From the NCBI RefSeq assembly GCF_025195095.1, contig NZ_JANAVZ010000008.1, positions 62,001 through 126,000 on the forward strand: DNA of 64,000 bases, in the 5' to 3' direction. The DNA is from Paracoccus maritimus. GTDB taxonomy: Bacteria > Pseudomonadota > Alphaproteobacteria > Rhodobacterales > Rhodobacteraceae. The position numbers and the translations under genes are program-made. Of the stretch, positions 1 through 8,442 are shown piece by piece (position 1 is the first letter of the stretch; the number at the start of each line of letters is the position of its first letter). The notes under the pieces were generated by a model, which saw nothing but the letters and a program-made list of their open reading frames with translations, ran no database searches and was not told the DNA's origin.

Positions 1-1
1 C

Positions 2-1492
2 CGGACCTGGCGCGATTTCGACCTGATCGTGGACAGCCTGCGCGCGCTGGAAGAAGATCAGACCCTGCTGGTGCAGTCGGGCAAGCCGGTGGGCGTGTTC
101 CAGACCCACAAGGATGCGCCGCGCGTGCTGATCGCCAATTCGAACCTGGTGCCCCACTGGGCCAACTGGGACCATTTCAACGAACTGGATCGCAAGGGTC
201 TGGCCATGTATGGCCAGATGACCGCCGGATCGTGGATCTATATCGGCAGCCAGGGCATCGTGCAGGGCACCTATGAAACCTTCGTCGAGGCCGGGCGGCA
301 GCACTATGACGGCGATCTGACGGGGCGCTGGATCCTGACGGCCGGGCTGGGCGGCATGGGCGGCGCGCAGCCGCTGGCGGCGGTCATGGCCGGGGCGTGC
401 TGTCTTGCCGTGGAATGCGACGAGACGCGGGCGGATTTCCGGCTGCGCACGCGCTATGTCGATGAAAAGACACATGATCTGGACGAAGCACTGGCGATGA
501 TCGATCGCTGGACCAAGGCGGGCGAGGCGAAATCCGTGGCGCTGATCGGCAACGCGGCCGAGATCTATCCCGAACTGGTGCGGCGCGGCGTGCACCCGGA
601 CATCGTCACCGACCAGACCAGCGCGCATGACCCGATCCACGGCTATCTGCCGCAGGGCTGGAGCGTGGCGGAATGGCGTGCCGGACAGGAAAGCGATCCC
701 AAGGCCGTCGAAGCCGCCGCGCGCGCCAGCATGAAGACCCATGTCGCCGCGATGGTCGATTTCTGGAACGCCGGCGTGCCGACGCTGGATTACGGCAACA
801 ACATCCGGCAGGTCGCCAAGGAAGAGGGGCTGGAAAACGCCTTCGCCTTCCCCGGCTTCGTGCCCGCCTATATCCGGCCGCTGTTTTGCCGCGGCATCGG
901 CCCGTTCCGCTGGGCCGCGCTGTCGGGCGACCCCGAGGATATTTATCGCACCGACGCCAAGGTGAAGGAACTGATCGACGATCCGCATCTGCACAATTGG
1001 CTGGACATGGCCCGCGAACGGATCAGCTTTCAGGGCCTGCCCGCGCGGATCTGCTGGGTCGGGCTTGGCCTGCGCCACAAGCTGGGCCTCGCGTTCAACG
1101 AGATGGTCCGCAGCGGCGAATTGAAGGCGCCCATCGTGATCGGCCGCGACCATCTGGACAGTGGCAGCGTCGCCAGCCCCAACCGCGAGACCGAGGCGAT
1201 GCGCGACGGCAGCGATGCGGTCAGCGACTGGCCTCTTCTGAATGCGCTGCTGAATTGTGCATCGGGTGCCACCTGGGTCAGCCTGCATCACGGCGGGGGC
1301 GTCGGCATGGGCTTTTCCCAGCATTCAGGCATGGTCATTTGCTGCGATGGCAGCAAGGATGCCGATGCCCGCATCGCGCGCGTTTTGTGGAACGATCCGG
1401 CCACCGGCGTGATGCGCCACGCCGACGCAGGATACCAGATTGCGCTGGACTGCGCGCGCGAGCATCAATTGAACCTGCCCGGTATCCTCTGA
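2..1492 (+). CDS. hutU: Urocanate hydratase, 5' end outside window
   Basis: Converts urocanate to imidazolone propionate in the cytosol, the second step of histidine degradation, using tightly bound NAD+. The reading frame is open from base 2, so the N terminus (roughly 60-70 of about 555 residues) lies upstream of the window. Visible family features are the glycine-rich NAD site GGMGGAQPL with a downstream CCLAVECD, the YGNNIRQ segment and the [17 protein letters not shown] block that carries the active-site cysteine. The C-terminal HHGGGVGMG segment is also typical. It lies 41 bp upstream of an amino-acid ABC importer on the same strand, so the importer is probably part of the hut operon. 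Confidence 0.96.
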   Translation, partial: RTWRDFDLIVDSLRALEEDQTLLVQSGKPVGVFQTHKDAPRVLIANSNLVPHWANWDHFNELDRKGLAMYGQMTAGSWIYIGSQGIVQGTYETFVEAGRQHYDGDLTGRWILTAGLGGMGGAQPLAAVMAGACCLAVECDETRADFRLRTRYVDEKTHDLDEALAMIDRWTKAGEAKSVALIGNAAEIYPELVRRGVHPDIVTDQTSAHDPIHGYLPQGWSVAEWRAGQESDPKAVEAAARASMKTHVAAMVDFWNAGVPTLDYGNNIRQVAKEEGLENAFAFPGFVPAYIRPLFCRGIGPFRWAALSGDPEDIYRTDAKVKELIDDPHLHNWLDMARERISFQGLPARICWVGLGLRHKLGLAFNEMVRSGELKAPIVIGRDHLDSGSVASPNRETEAMRDGSDAVSDWPLLNALLNCASGATWVSLHHGGGVGMGFSQHSGMVICCDGSKDADARIARVLWNDPATGVMRHADAGYQIALDCAREHQLNLPGIL

Positions 1493-1533
1493 CGCCGGAA
1501 AATCATAACAAGCCACCCAACAAGGAGAATCTC

Positions 1534-2352
1534 ATGAAACTTGCAACATCGCTGAAGGCCGCAATGATCGGCATGGCGGCGCTGGCCGTGGCGGCGCCCG
1601 CCTCGGCCGACCTGCTCGAGGACGTGAAGGCCGCCGGCAAGGTCGTCACCGCGACCGACATGCACTATGCGCCCTTCGACATGCTGAACAACGGCACCTA
1701 CGAAGGCATGACCAAGGACCTGTTCGACGAGGTCAGCAAGGAACTGGGCGTCGAGCCGGTCTATCAGGACATTCCGTGGCCTGCGGAATTGCCGGGGCTG
1801 GAAGTCGGCAAGTTCGATATCATCATCGCACCGGTCACGATCACCCCGGAACGCCAGGAACGCTATGCGTTCGGGTTGCCGATTGCCGATGCGACCGTCG
1901 GTCTGGTGCGCGCGGCAGCCAGCGACGCGGTCAGCAAGCCCGAAGACATTGCCGGCAAGACCGTCGGCGTGCAGCAGGGCACCGCGCAGTTCAAGCAGCT
2001 TGAAGCCTATGGCGAAAGCCTGGGCGGCGTCACCATCAAGGAATACGGCACCACCGACGAGGCTTATGCCGATCTGGCGGCTGGCCGGCTGGATGCGGTC
2101 GCGGGCTCGTTTCCGAACCTTGCCTATCTGGTCAAGAACCGCGGCGAGACCTTCGCCCTGACCGAACCCGCCACCTTTGGTGAACCGAAATACTTCGCCT
2201 GGGCGATGCGCAAGGACGACAATTCGGCCAGCTTCGTCGCGGCGGTGAACGAGGCCATCCTGAAGATGCACGATGATGGCCGCATGACCCAGATCCAGGA
2301 AAAATGGCTTGGCGCTGCGCCCGATCTGCCGCGCGAAGTGCCCGCCAACTGA
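1534..2352 (+). CDS. Polar amino-acid ABC transporter, periplasmic binding protein
   Basis: Solute-binding protein of SBP family 3, about 272 residues. The ATG at 1534 follows a good AAGGAG site and gives a clear Sec signal peptide (positive MKLATSLKAA, hydrophobic core, cleavage after AASAD-like PASAD near residue 24). The mature part shows the family pattern: TATDMHYAPFDM near the ligand site, an EVGKFDIIIAPVTITPERQE segment and GKTVGVQQGTAQ at the second lobe. It is followed by two permeases and an ATPase. Linkage to hutU suggests histidine, urocanate or a related amino acid as substrate, but the sequence does not fix the ligand. A lysine/aminoadipate substrate is the alternative, given the genes at 4616-7287. 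Confidence 0.88.
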   Translation: MKLATSLKAAMIGMAALAVAAPASADLLEDVKAAGKVVTATDMHYAPFDMLNNGTYEGMTKDLFDEVSKELGVEPVYQDIPWPAELPGLEVGKFDIIIAPVTITPERQERYAFGLPIADATVGLVRAAASDAVSKPEDIAGKTVGVQQGTAQFKQLEAYGESLGGVTIKEYGTTDEAYADLAAGRLDAVAGSFPNLAYLVKNRGETFALTEPATFGEPKYFAWAMRKDDNSASFVAAVNEAILKMHDDGRMTQIQEKWLGAAPDLPREVPAN

Positions 2353-2404
2353 TCCGGCGTCGGGCGGGGTCTGACCCCGCCCACGCCCCTTCGAAAGGCC
2401 GGCG

Positions 2405-3052
2405 ATGTTTTCCACCCAGACCTTTTTTGACAGCTTCGGTCCGCTGTTCTGGGCCGCGCGCTATACGCTGCTGGTATCGGGCCTTGGCATTGCGCTGGGG
2501 CTGGTGATCGGCGCGCTGGTCTGCGCCGCGGCGCTGTCGCGGGTGCGGGCGCTGCGCCGGTTCGCCGCGCTTTGGGTCAGCTTCCTGCGCGGGGTTCCGC
2601 TGCTGGTTCAGCTTCTGCTGATGTATTATCTGCTGCCGGTCATCGGCATCAATGTGCCCGCCATCGCCGCAGCGGTCATCACCGTCGGCATCTGCGCCAG
2701 CGCCTATATCAGCGAGATCTGGCGCGGCGCGATCGGCGCGCTTCCCCCCGGCCAGTCCGAGGCCGCCGCCGCGATCGGCATGGCACCGCGCGACATCTGG
2801 ACGCGGATCGTGCTGCCGCAGGCGGTGGTGATGTCGCTGCCCGCGCTGGTCAACGAACTGATCCTGCTGGTCAAGGCCTCGTCGCTGGTCTCGGTCGTCG
2901 GCATCCTCGAAGTCACCCGCGCCAGCCAGGCGCAGGCGGCGACGACGTTCCGCCCGCTCGAGGTCTATCTGGCCGCAGCCTGCATCTATCTGCTGATCAA
3001 TCTCTGCCTTGCCGGACTGGGCCGCTACCTCGAACACAGGATGGCCGTCTGA
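2405..3052 (+). CDS. Polar amino-acid ABC transporter permease 1
   Basis: Inner-membrane permease of the HisM/GlnP family, 215 residues with about five hydrophobic segments. It carries the His/Glu/Gln permease core, including FLRGVPLLVQLLLMYYLLP and the EAA loop (GQSEAAAAIGMAPRDIWTRIVLPQA) that contacts the ATPase. The ATG at 2405 has an imperfect ribosome site (AAGGCCGGCG). Its stop overlaps the start of the second permease by one base (TGATG), so translation is coupled. It forms a heterodimer with the next product, together with the binding protein and ATPase that flank them. Confidence 0.9.
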   Translation: MFSTQTFFDSFGPLFWAARYTLLVSGLGIALGLVIGALVCAAALSRVRALRRFAALWVSFLRGVPLLVQLLLMYYLLPVIGINVPAIAAAVITVGICASAYISEIWRGAIGALPPGQSEAAAAIGMAPRDIWTRIVLPQAVVMSLPALVNELILLVKASSLVSVVGILEVTRASQAQAATTFRPLEVYLAAACIYLLINLCLAGLGRYLEHRMAV

Positions 3053-3714
3053 TGGAACTGAGCGTTTTTCAGGACTACGGCCCGATGCTGCTGCGCGGTT
3101 TCGGCGTCACCATCTTCTGCTGGCTGGCGGGCACCGTGCTGGGCATGCTTCTGGGTCTTCTGGTCGCGCTGGCACAGCGTTACGGCCCGCGCCCGCTGCG
3201 CTGGCTGTTGCAGGTCTATATCGAGGTGATCCGCGGCACGCCGTTCCTGGTGCAGCTGTTCGTCCTATACTATGGCGGCCCGCTGATCGGGCTGCGGCTG
3301 GACGCGCTGCCCGCCGGGCTTCTGGGCCTGACCGTCTATGGCAGCCCCTATTTCGCGGAAATCTTCCGCTCGGGCTTCAACGCGGTACCCATCGGACAGA
3401 TCGAGGCTGCGCGCGCCATCGGCATGGCGGAACCGTCGATCGTGCGGCGTATCCTGCTGCCGCTGGGGCTGGTCTCGGCGTTGCCCGCGCTGGTCAATTT
3501 CTCGATCATCCTGACCAAGGAAACGGTGATCCTGTCGATCATCACGGTCCCCGAACTGATGTATCAGGTCCAGCGCATGTCCACGGAAACCTTCCGCTAT
3601 CTGGAAGCGAATCTGGTGCTGGCGCTGTTCTTCTGGGGGCTGGTCGAAACGATATCGCGCGCGGGGCGCAGGCTGGAAACCCGCATCACCCGACATCTGA
3701 TCGAAAGGGTCTGA
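3052..3714 (+). CDS. Polar amino-acid ABC transporter permease 2
   Basis: Second HisQ/HisM-type permease, 220 residues. The start chosen is the ATG at 3052 that overlaps the stop of the first permease; a longer open frame upstream lies inside that gene and is ignored. Family signatures are IRGTPFLVQLFVLYYGGP, a periplasmic YGSPYFAEIFRSGFNAVP segment and the EAA loop GQIEAARAIGMAEPSIVRRILLPL. About five transmembrane segments are seen. The ATPase gene begins one base after its stop codon, so the importer genes are translated as a tight unit. Confidence 0.9.
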   Translation: MELSVFQDYGPMLLRGFGVTIFCWLAGTVLGMLLGLLVALAQRYGPRPLRWLLQVYIEVIRGTPFLVQLFVLYYGGPLIGLRLDALPAGLLGLTVYGSPYFAEIFRSGFNAVPIGQIEAARAIGMAEPSIVRRILLPLGLVSALPALVNFSIILTKETVILSIITVPELMYQVQRMSTETFRYLEANLVLALFFWGLVETISRAGRRLETRITRHLIERV

Positions 3715-3715
3715 G

Positions 3716-4489
3716 ATGGTTCAGGCATCCGCGGTCGAGATCCGCAATCTCGACAAGTTCTATGGTCCGTTTCAGGCGCTGAAGCAGATCGACCTGACGA
3801 TCCCGCCCGGCAAGGTGACCTGCCTGATCGGTCCGTCCGGGTCGGGCAAGTCCACCTTGCTGCGCTGCATCAATTTCCTCGAGGAATACGACGCGGGCGA
3901 GGTCCGGATCGACGACCAACTGATCGGCTATGACGGGCCGGGCAGGAAGATGTCCGCCCGCAAGCTGCGTCAGATGCGGCGCTCGATCGGCATGGTGTTT
4001 CAGCAGTTCAACCTGTGGCCGCACATGACCGCGCTGGAAAACGTCGCCGAAGGGCTGATCCGGGTGCGCGGTTTGGGCAAGGCAGACGCCGCCACCCGCG
4101 CCGCCGAGGCGCTGCGCAAGGTGGGGCTGGAAGACAAGATGCAGAACCACCCGGCACGCCTGTCGGGCGGACAGCAGCAACGTGTCGCCATCGCCCGCGC
4201 CATCGCGATGGAGCCGCGCCTGATGCTGTTCGACGAACCGACCAGCGCGCTGGACCCGGAACTGGTGGGTGAGGTGCTGCAGGTCATGAAGACGCTGGCG
4301 GGCGAGGGCATGACCATGGCCGTCGTCACCCACGAGATGGGCTTTGCCGCCCATGTCGCCGATCAGGTCGCCTTCATGGAGGCGGGCGAACTGGTCGCCG
4401 TGGACAGCCCTGACGCGATCCTGCACAACCCGTCCGATCCGCGCATCTCGGACTTTCTGCGCACCTATCACGAACGGAACGCCTTCTAG
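3716..4489 (+). CDS. Polar amino-acid ABC transporter ATP-binding protein
   Basis: Cytosolic ATPase subunit of the importer, 257 residues, the usual length for GlnQ/HisP proteins. Walker A is GPSGSGKST (near residue 38), the Q-loop is [12 protein letters not shown], the signature is [14 protein letters not shown], and Walker B is [15 protein letters not shown], followed by the H-loop THEM. It starts one base past the preceding permease stop. A 9-bp hairpin follows its stop, so the transcript may partly end here before the oxidoreductase gene. Confidence 0.93.
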   Translation: MVQASAVEIRNLDKFYGPFQALKQIDLTIPPGKVTCLIGPSGSGKSTLLRCINFLEEYDAGEVRIDDQLIGYDGPGRKMSARKLRQMRRSIGMVFQQFNLWPHMTALENVAEGLIRVRGLGKADAATRAAEALRKVGLEDKMQNHPARLSGGQQQRVAIARAIAMEPRLMLFDEPTSALDPELVGEVLQVMKTLAGEGMTMAVVTHEMGFAAHVADQVAFMEAGELVAVDSPDAILHNPSDPRISDFLRTYHERNAF

Positions 4490-4506
4490 CGACGACGCGG
4501 CCAACC

Positions 4507-4531
4507 GGCTTTTGTCTGCCGCACAAAGGCC
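4507..4531 (+). terminator. Possible weak terminator hairpin after the amino-acid importer
   Basis: GGCTTTTGT (4507-4515) and ACAAAGGCC (4523-4531) can form a 9-bp RNA stem with one G-U pair and a 7-nt loop, 17 bases after the ATPase stop. There is no clean T-run after it, so it could act as a partial terminator or an RNA-stability element. It separates the importer genes from the FAD oxidoreductase gene. Confidence 0.35.
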
Positions 4532-4615
4532 CTAGTCTGGCGCGGCACCGGATGTTCCGGGAACGAGATCGGGCATGATGACAGCACGCCACTTCACACC
4601 GCGCAGGGGGCCGGC

Positions 4616-5902
4616 TTGAGGGCCGAGCCGACCTCGCTGTGGTCCATCAGCGCGGGCAAACGCATCCCTGCCGCGCCGCTGGATCGGGATGTCGCCGTGG
4701 ATCTGGCCATCGTCGGCGCGGGTTTCACCGGCTGCTCGGCCGCGCTGGAGGCGGCGCGCCGGGGGGCATCCGTGGCCGTGTTCGAAGCGTCTCGGGTGGC
4801 GTTCGGCGGGTCGGGCCGCAATGTCGGGCTGGTCAATGCCGGGCTGTGGCTGCCGCCGGACCAGATCATTTTGCAGATGGGCGAGGCCGACGGGACGCGC
4901 CTGATCGACCGGCTGGGTCAGGCGCCACAGCTGGTCTTCGACCTGATTGAACGCGAATCCATCGCCTGCGAGGCCACGCGCAGCGGCACGCTGCATCTGG
5001 CGCATTCGGCATCCGGGCTTGCCGATCTGCGCGACCGCTTTGCGCAGGGCAACCGGATCGGGGCGCCGCTGCGGCTGCTGGACGCGGAGGACACGGCCCG
5101 CCGTGTCGGCTCCGGGACGTTCCACGGCGCGCTGCTGGACCCGCGCGCGGGGACGGTGCAGCCGTTGGCCTATTGCGCGGGACTTGCCCATGCGGCGCAA
5201 CGGGCCGGGGCGCGGCTTCACGAAGGCAGCGCGGTCAGCGATATCGCCCGGCAGGGTGACGGCTGGCACCTGACCGTCAACGGGCGCACCGTGCGCGCGG
5301 GCGCCGTGCTGGTGGCCACAAATGCCTACCACTCCGGTCTTGCGCGGCCCAGAACATCCTTTTCGACCGTGAACTACAGCCAGTTTGCCACCGCCCCGCT
5401 GCCCGATGATCTGCGCGCCCGGATCCTGCCGGGCGGCGAGGGATGCTGGGACACCGGGCTGGTGATGACCTCGATCCGCACGGACAGTGCCGGTCGCCTG
5501 ATCCTGGGCGGCATGGGCGATGTGGCGGGGCCGGGCGGTCGCGCGCATGCCGCATGGGCAAGGCGCAAGCTGCGCGTTCTGTTCCCGGAACTGGACGGCA
5601 TCGCGTTCGAATACCAATGGTCGGGCCGCATCGCGATGACCTCGGATCATGTGCCCAAGGTGCTGTGCTTCGGGCCGCGCGGACTGGCGATCTTCGGCTA
5701 TTCCGGGCGCGGCATTGCACCGGGCACCGCGTTCGGCACTGCCGCCGCGGCAGCCCTGCTGGACGACCGCCCCGAGGCGTTGCCGCTGCCGGTCGTATCG
5801 GACCACACGGAGCGTTTTACCACATTGCGCAGCGCCGTGTTCGAGGCCGGCGCGACCCTGATCCATGCGCTTCCCCCGTCACGTTTCCAAGGCAGATCCT
5901 GA
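4616..5902 (+). CDS. FAD-dependent oxidoreductase (DAO family), likely amino-acid or pipecolate oxidase
   Basis: A 428-residue flavoprotein of the DAO/glycine-oxidase fold. The Rossmann FAD site VDLAIVGAGFTGCSAALEAARRGASVAVFEA lies near residues 27-58, followed by the GGSGRNVGLVNAG segment typical of this family. A C-terminal GYSGRGIAPGTAFG closes the flavin site. No ATG is available in frame at this position; TTG at 4616 fits the family N terminus. Its stop overlaps the ATG of the 2-oxoadipate dioxygenase gene (TGATG), so the two are co-translated. In Pseudomonas a DAO-type enzyme (AmaA, pipecolate oxidase) feeds the same lysine pathway that ends with HglS, so an oxidase for pipecolate or a related amino acid is inferred. 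The substrate is not proven by sequence. Confidence 0.82.
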   Translation: MRAEPTSLWSISAGKRIPAAPLDRDVAVDLAIVGAGFTGCSAALEAARRGASVAVFEASRVAFGGSGRNVGLVNAGLWLPPDQIILQMGEADGTRLIDRLGQAPQLVFDLIERESIACEATRSGTLHLAHSASGLADLRDRFAQGNRIGAPLRLLDAEDTARRVGSGTFHGALLDPRAGTVQPLAYCAGLAHAAQRAGARLHEGSAVSDIARQGDGWHLTVNGRTVRAGAVLVATNAYHSGLARPRTSFSTVNYSQFATAPLPDDLRARILPGGEGCWDTGLVMTSIRTDSAGRLILGGMGDVAGPGGRAHAAWARRKLRVLFPELDGIAFEYQWSGRIAMTSDHVPKVLCFGPRGLAIFGYSGRGIAPGTAFGTAAAAALLDDRPEALPLPVVSDHTERFTTLRSAVFEAGATLIHALPPSRFQGRS

Positions 5903-7287
5903 TGACCGACCATTTGCACGGTGACGAAATCCGCACGCTGTTCTCGTCGGCGATGTCCGACATGTATCGCACCGAGGTTCCGCAATACGGCACGCTGATC
6001 GATCTGGTGGCCAAGGTGAATGACGATGTGCTGGGCGCCGATCCGGCGCTGCGGGCGCGGATGCAGGACGCCGATGAACTGGACCGCCTGATGGTCGAGC
6101 GTCACGGCGCGATCCGTCTGGGCACGGCCGGGGAACTGTCCGCCGTCCGGCGCATGTTCGCGGTGATGGGCATGTTCCCCGTCGGCTATTACGATCTGTC
6201 GGTCGCTGGACTGCCGGTGCATTCGACCGCGTTCCGGCCGATCGACCCCGCTGCCCTGTCGCGCAACCCGTTTCGCGTCTTCACCTCGCTGGTCCGGCTG
6301 GAATTGCTGCCGGACCGTGATCTGGCCGACACGGCGGCGCAGATCCTGTCGCGTCGCCAGATCGTCACGGACGGCGCGATGCGGATGATCCGCAAGGCCG
6401 AAACCGACGGCGGCCTGACCCGTGACGAGGCCGCGATCTTCGTGGCCGAGGCGCTGCAGACATTTCGCTGGCACGCGCGCGCGACAGTCGATGCGCAGAC
6501 CTATGCCCGCCTGCATGACGCGCATCGCCTGATCGCGGATGTGGTGTGTTTTCGTGGCCCGCATATCAATCACCTGACCCCGCGCACGCTGGATATCGAC
6601 GCGGTGCAGGCGGCGATGCCCGCGCACGGCATCGCGGCGAAGGCCGTGATCGAGGGGCCGCCGCGCCGCGACTGCCCGATCCTGCTGCGCCAGACCGCCT
6701 TCAAGGCGCTTGAGGAACGGGTGATCTTCGATGGTGTCCCCGGCTCGCACACCGCACGCTTCGGCGAGATCGAGCAGCGCGGTGCTGCTCTGACCCCCGC
6801 CGGACGCGATCTTTATGATCGCTGTCTTGCGCGGACGCGGGCGGATGTGTCGGTCGGCGCGGATGGTCGCGACGCCGATGATTATGTCGCGGCGCTGAAT
6901 GCCCGTTTCGCGGATTTCCCCGACGATCCGGACGGGCTGCGCCGTGCCGGGCTGGCACGGTTCCGCTATCGCGCCACATGCGGTGCAGTCCCGCCCTCGG
7001 ACAGCGTCGATCAGTTGATCGCGTCAGGGCATCTGGCCGCCGATCCGCTGACCTACGAGGATTTCCTGCCGGTATCCGCCGCCGGGATCTTTCAGTCGAA
7101 TCTGGGGACGGACGGCCAGTCGAACTATGACGCGACCGCCAACCGCGATGCGTTCGAACAGGCGCTTGGCGCGACGGTCACGGACCCGGACGATCTGTAT
7201 GAACGGGCCGAACGCAACAGCCTGACCGATGCGCTGACCCAACTTGGGCAGGGGCATCTTCTGCCGGGCGCACCGGGACGCAACTGA
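5902..7287 (+). CDS. hglS: 2-oxoadipate dioxygenase/decarboxylase (DUF1338, HglS/YdcJ family)
   Basis: Fe(II) enzyme of the VOC-like DUF1338 family that turns 2-oxoadipate into D-2-hydroxyglutarate, a late step of lysine degradation. At 461 residues it matches Pseudomonas HglS (about 464) in length. The N terminus has VERHGAIRLG, giving His68 and Arg72, which fit the family metal-binding His and substrate-binding Arg. FRGPHINHLTPRTLDID carries the second metal His, and the FGEIEQRGAALTPAGRDLYD region supplies the metal Glu. The ATG at 5902 overlaps the oxidoreductase stop. The pairing with a DAO enzyme supports a role in lysine, pipecolate or 2-aminoadipate catabolism. Confidence 0.9.
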   Translation: MTDHLHGDEIRTLFSSAMSDMYRTEVPQYGTLIDLVAKVNDDVLGADPALRARMQDADELDRLMVERHGAIRLGTAGELSAVRRMFAVMGMFPVGYYDLSVAGLPVHSTAFRPIDPAALSRNPFRVFTSLVRLELLPDRDLADTAAQILSRRQIVTDGAMRMIRKAETDGGLTRDEAAIFVAEALQTFRWHARATVDAQTYARLHDAHRLIADVVCFRGPHINHLTPRTLDIDAVQAAMPAHGIAAKAVIEGPPRRDCPILLRQTAFKALEERVIFDGVPGSHTARFGEIEQRGAALTPAGRDLYDRCLARTRADVSVGADGRDADDYVAALNARFADFPDDPDGLRRAGLARFRYRATCGAVPPSDSVDQLIASGHLAADPLTYEDFLPVSAAGIFQSNLGTDGQSNYDATANRDAFEQALGATVTDPDDLYERAERNSLTDALTQLGQGHLLPGAPGRN

Positions 7288-7295
7288 TCCCCTGG

Positions 7296-7871
7296 CTAGA
7301 AGGCGCCCTCGGCGGCGCCGTCCATGACCGCCAGCATCGCCGCCCGCACCCCCTCGGCCTCTTCGCGCAACTCGTCGGGCAGGGGCCTGCCGCCATACAG
7401 CATCAGGTCCATGTTCATCGTGATCAGCCATAATTGCCCGTCGCCGTCCTCGACCAGGCTGATCCGGCAGGGCAGATAGGCCGCGAAGGCGGGCGAATAT
7501 TCGACCATCCGCGCCGCCGTCAGCGGGTTGCAGAACAGATAGACCTGCAGGCTGCGCCAGTCCTTGCCCTGCATCGCGGCGACCTGTTCCCCCAACGGCA
7601 GCTGGCCGACATCGCGCAGGTTCCGGTCCGCCGCCAGCGACCGGATCGACTGGTCCACCTCGGCAAAGCTCAGCCCGGATGCGACCTGGCGTTTCCAGAC
7701 CGTCGCCTCGGCCGGGTCGCCGGTCCTGGCCAGAATGCGCGCCATGTCCCAATAGACCGCGCCCGCGCGATCAGAGAAACCGCGAAACATCGTGAAGACC
7801 AGCACCGCGGCGACCAGCGCGGCCGCCGTCGCAACATATCCGATCGCGGCGAAGAATGTCCTGAAAGGCAA
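7296..7871 (-). CDS. DUF302 domain membrane-anchored protein
   Basis: About 191 residues: a short N terminus, one hydrophobic segment (near residues 8-30, FFAAIGYVATAAALVAAVLVFTMF split across the helix), then a DUF302 domain reaching SISLV-type and MNMDLMLYGG strands. The start is a TTG at 7871, chosen because an AGGAGG site sits five bases before it and it begins the membrane segment; no suitable ATG is near. The function of DUF302 is not established. It converges with hglS (8 bp between stops) and is divergent from the ModE-like regulator. Confidence 0.75.
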   Translation of the reverse strand: MPFRTFFAAIGYVATAAALVAAVLVFTMFRGFSDRAGAVYWDMARILARTGDPAEATVWKRQVASGLSFAEVDQSIRSLAADRNLRDVGQLPLGEQVAAMQGKDWRSLQVYLFCNPLTAARMVEYSPAFAAYLPCRISLVEDGDGQLWLITMNMDLMLYGGRPLPDELREEAEGVRAAMLAVMDGAAEGAF

Positions 7872-7994
7872 TCGCGCCTCCTGTTGCAGCTTCGTGCAAA
7901 GACATTCCACGCCGGTCCCGCGCCCGCAAGCCCGCCATGTCACCGGGCGTGATATCGGTTGCATCGCGGATCGCGGCTTTGGCATAGATCGGAC

Positions 7995-8378
7995 ATGACC
8001 CAGCCGCAGCCCGACCCGACGGAAGATCCCCGCCTCAGGTTCCGAATCCTGTTCGGCCCCGACTGTTATCTGGGGCCGGGCAAGGCCGATCTGCTGGAAC
8101 GCATCCGCGAGACCGGCTCGATCTCTGCTGCCGGACGGTCCATGTCGATGAGCTACAAGCGCGCCTGGCTGCTGGTCGAGGAAATGAACCGGATGTTTCG
8201 CGACCCGCTGGTCGAGTCCACGCGCGGCGGCAGCAAGGGCGGCGGCGCGAGGTTGACCGCCACGGGCGAGGCGGTTCTGGATCATTACCGTGCACTGCAC
8301 CGGATCATGACCGACGCAGGGTCGAACCGCATCGCCGCCTTGAAGGCGATGCTGGCCGATATGTCTGACGGGAAATAA
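7995..8378 (+). CDS. ModE-type winged-helix regulator, DNA-binding domain only
   Basis: A 127-residue protein matching the N-terminal LysR-like helix-turn-helix domain of the molybdate regulator ModE. The characteristic run is LLERIRETGSISAAGRSMSMSYKRAWLLVEEMN, followed by a wing with GGSKGGGARLTATG. The C-terminal molybdate-binding (Mop/TOBE) domains of E. coli ModE are absent; such short forms are common. It sits 64 bp upstream of modA with a palindrome in between, so it probably represses or tunes modABC. How it would sense molybdate without Mop domains is open. The ATG at 7995 gives the family N terminus. Confidence 0.85.
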   Translation: MTQPQPDPTEDPRLRFRILFGPDCYLGPGKADLLERIRETGSISAAGRSMSMSYKRAWLLVEEMNRMFRDPLVESTRGGSKGGGARLTATGEAVLDHYRALHRIMTDAGSNRIAALKAMLADMSDGK

Positions 8379-8404
8379 GGCTTGCCCGCGCGTGAACCGG
8401 CTGC

Positions 8405-8426
8405 GATATGTTCTTGGAAACATATC
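8405..8426. promoter_or_regulatory. Mo-box-like palindromic operator upstream of modA
   Basis: GATATGTT (8405-8412) and AACATATC (8419-8426) form a perfect 8-bp inverted repeat with a 6-bp spacer, 16 bp before the modA start. The architecture (AT-rich arms ending in ATAT around a 6-bp gap) resembles known ModE/Mo-box sites. Its place between the ModE-like gene and modA makes it the natural operator. Confidence 0.65.
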
Positions 8427-8442
8427 TGAGAAGGAGCTTCCC

